From NCBI GenBank assembly GCA_016872675.1, contig VGZG01000032.1, forward strand, positions 1-33,642: 33,642 nt of DNA, given 5' to 3'. The position numbers and the translations under genes were made by a program. The notes beneath the pieces are model-generated. The model did not search any database, was not told the origin of the DNA, and saw only the letters and a list, made by a program, of their open reading frames with translations. This document shows, piece by piece, positions 30,600-33,642 of the stretch. The DNA is from Planctomycetota bacterium. GTDB taxonomy: Bacteria; Planctomycetota; UBA1135; UBA2386. The first letter of the stretch is position 1. Each line of letters starts with the position of its first letter.

Positions 30600-31670
30600 C
30601 TAGAAGAGCAGGCCCTGGCTCGCGGCGAAGAACCGACCGCCCATTTTCTCGAGGCCGTCGGCGACGAGGTGGGCGAGGTCCGGGTCGAAGTGTTTGCCGG
30701 CCTGTTCGCGGAACAGCGCGACGATCTTCTCGACCGGCCAGGCCGGCTTGTAACTGCGCTCTTCCGCCAAGGCGTCGTAGACCTCGGCCAGGATCAGGAT
30801 ACGCCCTGGCAAGGCGACTTCCTCGCCGCGCAGGCCGTTGGGGTAGCCCTTGCCGTCCCAGCGCTCGTGGTGCTGGTAGACCCAGGTGCGGACATCGTCG
30901 TGGCCGTCGAGGCCGGCGAGCACCTCGTAGCCCATCGCCGGGTGGCGCTTGATGACCTCGAACTCGTCGGCGGTCAGGGCGCCCGGCTTCTGCAGGATCT
31001 GGTCGGGGATGCCGATCTTGCCGATGTCGTGCAGCAGGGCGGCGAGGCGCAGCGAGCCGCGGTCCTCTTCCGCCACGCCGCACCGGTGCGCGAGCACGTC
31101 CGTGTAGCCGATGACGCGCGCGGCGTGGCCGCTGGTCGTCGGGTCCTTGATCTCGATCGTGCGCGGCAGCACGGTCGTCAGAACGCAATTGACCGACTCG
31201 AGTTCGGCATTGCGGCGCGCGAGTTCGGTGTCGTGGATCACGCGGCGGCAGGTCGCCAGCAGCGCCTGCGGATCGACCGGCTTCACCACCATGTCGGCGA
31301 CGTTCTTGCGCAGCGCATCCTGGGCGGCGTCGAAGGTGGGGCGGCCGGTCAGGACGACGACCGGCGTGTGCGGTCGGCGTTCGCGCGCGACTTCGGCGAT
31401 CTGCACGCCGAGATCCGACGCGCCAAGGTACAGGTCGGTCAGCACCAACTGGAAGCGCTCGCGGCGCATGGTCGCAGCCGCTTGCGCCAGCGAGGTCGCA
31501 CACGTCACCCGGTAGCCGGCCGATTCGAGGACACGGCGCAGACCGAGCAGCACATCGGCTTCGTCGTCGACGAGCAGCACGCGCTGGCCAGTGTGGGTCT
31601 GACGAGGCAGGTGCGGCAGCGCCGTTGGGGCGCGGTCCGGAGCGGTTTCGAGGCCGTCGGTCGAGGTCAT
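30600..31670 (-). CDS. Response regulator with HD-GYP output domain
   Basis: 356 residues. The receiver (about 29-145) has Asp35-Asp36, phospho-Asp79 (LVLTDLYLG) and Lys130 (VVKPV). The HD-GYP domain (about 165-350) has EIKDPTTSGHA, LLHDIGKIGIPD (His214-Asp215), HHERWDGKGYPNGL (HHE at 267-269, GYP at 275-277) and a C-terminal YDAL motif. HD-GYP proteins hydrolyse cyclic di-GMP or 3'3'-cGAMP, lowering second-messenger levels. The usual ADVYDAL reads AEVYDAL, with Glu296 in place of an Asp likely to bind metal. That is a conservative change that may keep activity. It ends with a TAG codon, showing TAG is a working stop here. ATG 31670 lies before a 28-residue unstructured leader. Confidence 0.93.
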   Translation of the reverse strand: MTSTDGLETAPDRAPTALPHLPRQTHTGQRVLLVDDEADVLLGLRRVLESAGYRVTCATSLAQAAATMRRERFQLVLTDLYLGASDLGVQIAEVARERRPHTPVVVLTGRPTFDAAQDALRKNVADMVVKPVDPQALLATCRRVIHDTELARRNAELESVNCVLTTVLPRTIEIKDPTTSGHAARVIGYTDVLAHRCGVAEEDRGSLRLAALLHDIGKIGIPDQILQKPGALTADEFEVIKRHPAMGYEVLAGLDGHDDVRTWVYQHHERWDGKGYPNGLRGEEVALPGRILILAEVYDALAEERSYKPAWPVEKIVALFREQAGKHFDPDLAHLVADGLEKMGGRFFAASQGLLF

Positions 31671-31695
31671 TGCATCTGCCGCGGCGCATGCCGCA

Positions 31696-31728
31696 GCCTC
31701 CCAAGCCCACCTCCCGCAGTTGGGAGGC
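31696..31728. repeat. 9-bp inverted repeat in the divergent HD-GYP/rluA intergenic region
   Basis: GCCTCCCAA (31696-31704) and TTGGGAGGC (31720-31728) are perfect complements with a 15-bp spacer. A further CTCCC in the spacer could pair competitively with the right arm. It sits 26 bases before the HD-GYP start codon, in its leader or operator region. A second pair, GTTGCA (31739-31744) and TGCAAC (31768-31773), follows. Hairpin or operator function is undecided. Confidence 0.5.
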
Positions 31729-31869
31729 GTATCGCTAGGTTGCAAGGTGCCGGTCGGTGCGCCAACCTGCAACTTCCTTCCGTGGAATTGTGGAAAAGGG
31801 TCCAAGCTGGGCGATCCGCCACGGTTGTTTTCGACCCGTCGCGCATCGGCCCGCCGAGCGGCGCGACTA

Positions 31870-31898
31870 TTTCGCCGGCTCGCGTCGGCGGCTAAGCA
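31870..31898 (+). promoter_or_regulatory. Candidate leaderless promoter of the rluA-family gene
   Basis: TTTCGC (31870-31875), 17 bp, TAAGCA (31893-31898), six bases to the ATG at 31905. The boxes are weak, but the geometry repeats that of hutH. No Shine-Dalgarno is present; AGG at 31898-31900 is too close. Confidence 0.35.
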
Positions 31899-31904
31899 GG
31901 GCGC

Positions 31905-32876
31905 ATGCTGCCGACCTTCCTGCGCGTGGCGACCGCGAGCGACCTCGGCCAGCGCGTCGACGCGTTCCTCGCCGCCCAGCCGGAAGTGGGCTCGCGGTCG
32001 GCGGCGCGGCGGTTGCTCGACGCGGGGCTGGTCACCGTTTCCGGCATGCGCGCTAAGCCGGCGACCACGCTGGTCGTCGGCGATGAGGTCGCCTTCCGCG
32101 TGCTCGTCGACGCGCTGCGCGACCCGTTGGCGCCCGACCTGCCGTTGCCCGAGGTGCGCGTCCTGTTCGACGACGCGGCGGTGTGCGTCATCGACAAGCC
32201 CGCCGGACTCGCCGCGCATCCGCCCGAGGATCCGTCGGTGGTGGCGCACACGGTGGCGAGCTGGGCGCGCGCGCGCCTGGGCGACCTGCCGAGTCCGCCC
32301 GACGTCGATCGGCCCGGCATCGTGCACCGGCTCGACCGCGACACCACCGGCGTGATGGTCGTCGCCAAGACCGCGGTCGCGATGGAAGCGCTGCGGCAGC
32401 AGTGGAAGGACCGCCTCGTCGAGAAGGAGTACCGCTGCGTCGTCTACGGCGAGCCGCGCTTCCAGAGCGATTGGATCGAGCGCGCGATCGCGCCCGACCC
32501 GCGCCACCCCGACCGCATGACCACCGTCGAAGAAGGCGGCCGCGAGTCGTCGACGTACTACGAAGTGGTCGAGCGCTTCGGCGGCTTCGCGCACGTGCGC
32601 TGCCAGCCGAAGACCGGCCGCACGCACCAGATCCGCGTGCACATGACCGCGATCGGGCACTCGCTCGTCGGCGACAAGGTCTACCGCTCGGCCAAGCGGC
32701 AGCACGACCGCCTGCCGCCGGGCGCGCCGGCAATGGCGCGACAGGCGCTGCACGCGCAGTCGCTCGCGTTCACGCATCCGGTGACGCAAGAACGGCTGCG
32801 CCTCGAGGCGCCCTTGCCCGAGGATATGCAGCGGTTGCTCGCCTGGCTGCGCGCGCAGGCTGGCGCCGATCGCTGA
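31905..32876 (+). CDS. RluA-family pseudouridine synthase (RluD-like)
   Basis: 323 residues. An N-terminal S4 RNA-binding domain (about 15-75, LGQRVDAFLAAQPEVGSRSA and DAGLVTVSGMRAK) precedes the catalytic domain. The catalytic motif GIVHRLDRDTTGVMVVAK holds the conserved Asp (in RLDRDT). KTGRTHQIRVHM and the GDKVY motif are also family hallmarks. RluC/RluD-type enzymes convert uridines in 23S rRNA to pseudouridine during ribosome assembly. RluD is favoured because of the S4 domain and the length, but RluC-like specificity cannot be excluded. It is divergent from the HD-GYP gene. Confidence 0.93.
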   Translation: MLPTFLRVATASDLGQRVDAFLAAQPEVGSRSAARRLLDAGLVTVSGMRAKPATTLVVGDEVAFRVLVDALRDPLAPDLPLPEVRVLFDDAAVCVIDKPAGLAAHPPEDPSVVAHTVASWARARLGDLPSPPDVDRPGIVHRLDRDTTGVMVVAKTAVAMEALRQQWKDRLVEKEYRCVVYGEPRFQSDWIERAIAPDPRHPDRMTTVEEGGRESSTYYEVVERFGGFAHVRCQPKTGRTHQIRVHMTAIGHSLVGDKVYRSAKRQHDRLPPGAPAMARQALHAQSLAFTHPVTQERLRLEAPLPEDMQRLLAWLRAQAGADR

Positions 32877-32879
32877 GAG

Positions 32880-32908
32880 GTGCGCGGCGGCCACCGGTGG
32901 CGTACCGT
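32880..32908 (+). promoter_or_regulatory. Candidate leaderless promoter of the class II aldolase-type gene
   Basis: GTGCGC (32880-32885), 17 bp, TACCGT (32903-32908), six bases to the ATG at 32915. The -10 fits TAnnnT and the -35 is one base from the TTGCGC seen before hutU and the ydbS-like gene. Confidence 0.4.
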
Positions 32909-32914
32909 CGCGGC

Positions 32915-33642
32915 ATGCAGAACCGTTGGAACGATGCCGAGGCCCAGGCGTTCTGCGACCGCTACCGCGCGCATGGCGAGGCCATGGCGCTGCGCGTCTA
33001 CGCCTCGCGCCTGCTCGGAGCCGACCCGGCGCTGGTGCTGCACGGCGGCGGCAACACCTCGGTCAAGACGACGGCGAAGGACCTGCTCGGCCGCACGATC
33101 GACGTGCTGTGCGTCAAGGGCAGCGGCAGCGACCTCGCCGCCGTCGAGCCCGCCGGCCTGCCGGCGGTGCGGCTCTCGCCGCTGCGCGAATTGCGCGCGC
33201 TTCCGTCGCTCGGCGACCAGGCGATGGTCGACGCCGTGCGCGGCGCGCTGCTCGACAGCAAGGCGCCGAACCCCTCGGTGGAGACGCTGCTGCACGCCTT
33301 CCTGCCGCACGCCTTCGTCGACCACACGCACGCCGACGCCATCCTGGCGCTGACCGACCAGCCCGACGGCGAGGCGCTGGTGCGCGCCTGCTTTCACGAC
33401 GACGTCGTGTCGCTGCCGTGGATCATGCCGGGCTTCCCGCTGGCGAAGGCGGTCGCCGATGCGTTCGAGCGCGCGCCCGGGTGCCAGGGCATCGTGCTGC
33501 GCCAGCACGGCCTGTTCACCTTCGGCGCGACGGCGCGCGCGAGCTACGAACGCACGATCGCGCTGGTCGATCGCGCCGAGCGCTTCGTGCGCCAGCGCGT
33601 CGGCGACGCGCCGGCAATGCTGCGCGGCGCGCCGGCGCCACT
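32915..33642 (+). CDS. Class II aldolase/adducin-family protein, N-terminal part (runs off window)
   Basis: ATG 32915 opens a frame that stays open to the end of the window (about 242 residues visible). The motifs are those of the aldolase part of bifunctional class II aldolase/short-chain dehydrogenases (RhaD/YuxG type): VLHGGGNTSVK, VLCVKGSGSDLA, SVETLLHAFLP, FVDHTHADAIL with two zinc-ligand His, and GIVLRQHGLFTFG. Such proteins cleave sugar phosphates such as rhamnulose-1-phosphate, with a dehydrogenase fused at the C-terminus. Whether the fusion exists here cannot be seen. It follows the rluA-family gene by 38 bp, with its own promoter-like boxes. Confidence 0.88.
   Translation, partial: MQNRWNDAEAQAFCDRYRAHGEAMALRVYASRLLGADPALVLHGGGNTSVKTTAKDLLGRTIDVLCVKGSGSDLAAVEPAGLPAVRLSPLRELRALPSLGDQAMVDAVRGALLDSKAPNPSVETLLHAFLPHAFVDHTHADAILALTDQPDGEALVRACFHDDVVSLPWIMPGFPLAKAVADAFERAPGCQGIVLRQHGLFTFGATARASYERTIALVDRAERFVRQRVGDAPAMLRGAPAP

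Noticed and set aside
30445-31710. Upstream extension of the FGE-domain frame to 1090 codons
   Set aside because: The extension is Arg/Pro-rich, overlaps the HD-GYP gene in another frame, and would bury the signal peptide that begins at 30444.
1-33642. CRISPR arrays, insertion sequences, prophage or a defence island
   Set aside because: I saw no regularly spaced repeats, transposase, integrase or phage genes on either strand, and the single tRNA is not flanked by an integrase or an attachment-site duplication.

Overview
The window is very GC-rich bacterial chromosomal DNA with tightly packed genes. It has no phage, insertion sequence or CRISPR array, so it reads as an ordinary core or shell region. 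Several traits suggest an uncultured high-GC lineage of the planctomycete type: many exported proteins of unknown function, an exported HEAT-repeat protein, a sulfatase-modifying-factor (FGE)-like exported protein, LysM and HD-GYP proteins, and frequent GTG/TTG starts. This is inference from gene content; Acidobacteriota, Gemmatimonadota or Myxococcota-like relatives cannot be excluded from one window.

Layout. (1) 1-8912, plus strand: the tail of a secreted glycine-rich protein, then a chain joined by stop/start overlaps or short gaps: amidohydrolase, DHH/DHHA1 phosphoesterase (NrnA type), metallophosphoesterase, CutA, SLC13-type transporter, GT-C-like membrane protein, and a large lipoprotein. 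(2) 8937-12638, minus strand: ComM/YifB-type AAA protein and a YdbS/YdbT pair of bacterial PH-domain membrane proteins. (3) 12718-15957, plus: a LACTB-like serine hydrolase coupled to an MBL-fold hydrolase, a decayed small lipoprotein, an intact small lipoprotein, and ApaG. (4) 16035-20187, plus: a gene broken by two in-frame TAG codons, then hutH and hutU (histidine to urocanate to imidazolonepropionate). The HutU has Leu where the family's catalytic Cys normally sits. (5) 20188-25331: LysM protein (+), NtrX-like sigma-54 response regulator (-), and, divergent from it, an exported HEAT-repeat protein with an embedded receiver-like domain. (6) 25500-27758, plus: tRNA-Thr(CGU) with its terminator, a lipoprotein and a cardiolipin-synthase-like enzyme. 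(7) 27777-31670, minus: RmlC-like cupin, degenerate FGE-like exported protein, and an HD-GYP response regulator. (8) 31905-33642, plus: RluA-family pseudouridine synthase and the start of a class II aldolase-type protein.

The most general pattern is regulatory. Many first genes lack a Shine-Dalgarno sequence. Instead they have a TTGnnn-N17-TAnnnT-like promoter whose -10 box lies only 6-9 nt before the start codon (1959, 12638, 16858, 18547, 31905, 32915, and a -10 only at 12718). This suggests leaderless transcripts. Genes for some exported proteins (LysM, HEAT-repeat, the 25759 lipoprotein) and the cupin instead have clear Shine-Dalgarno sequences. The most unusual single items are the exported pseudo-receiver protein under a palindrome-embracing promoter, the Cys-less urocanase, and the double-TAG gene.
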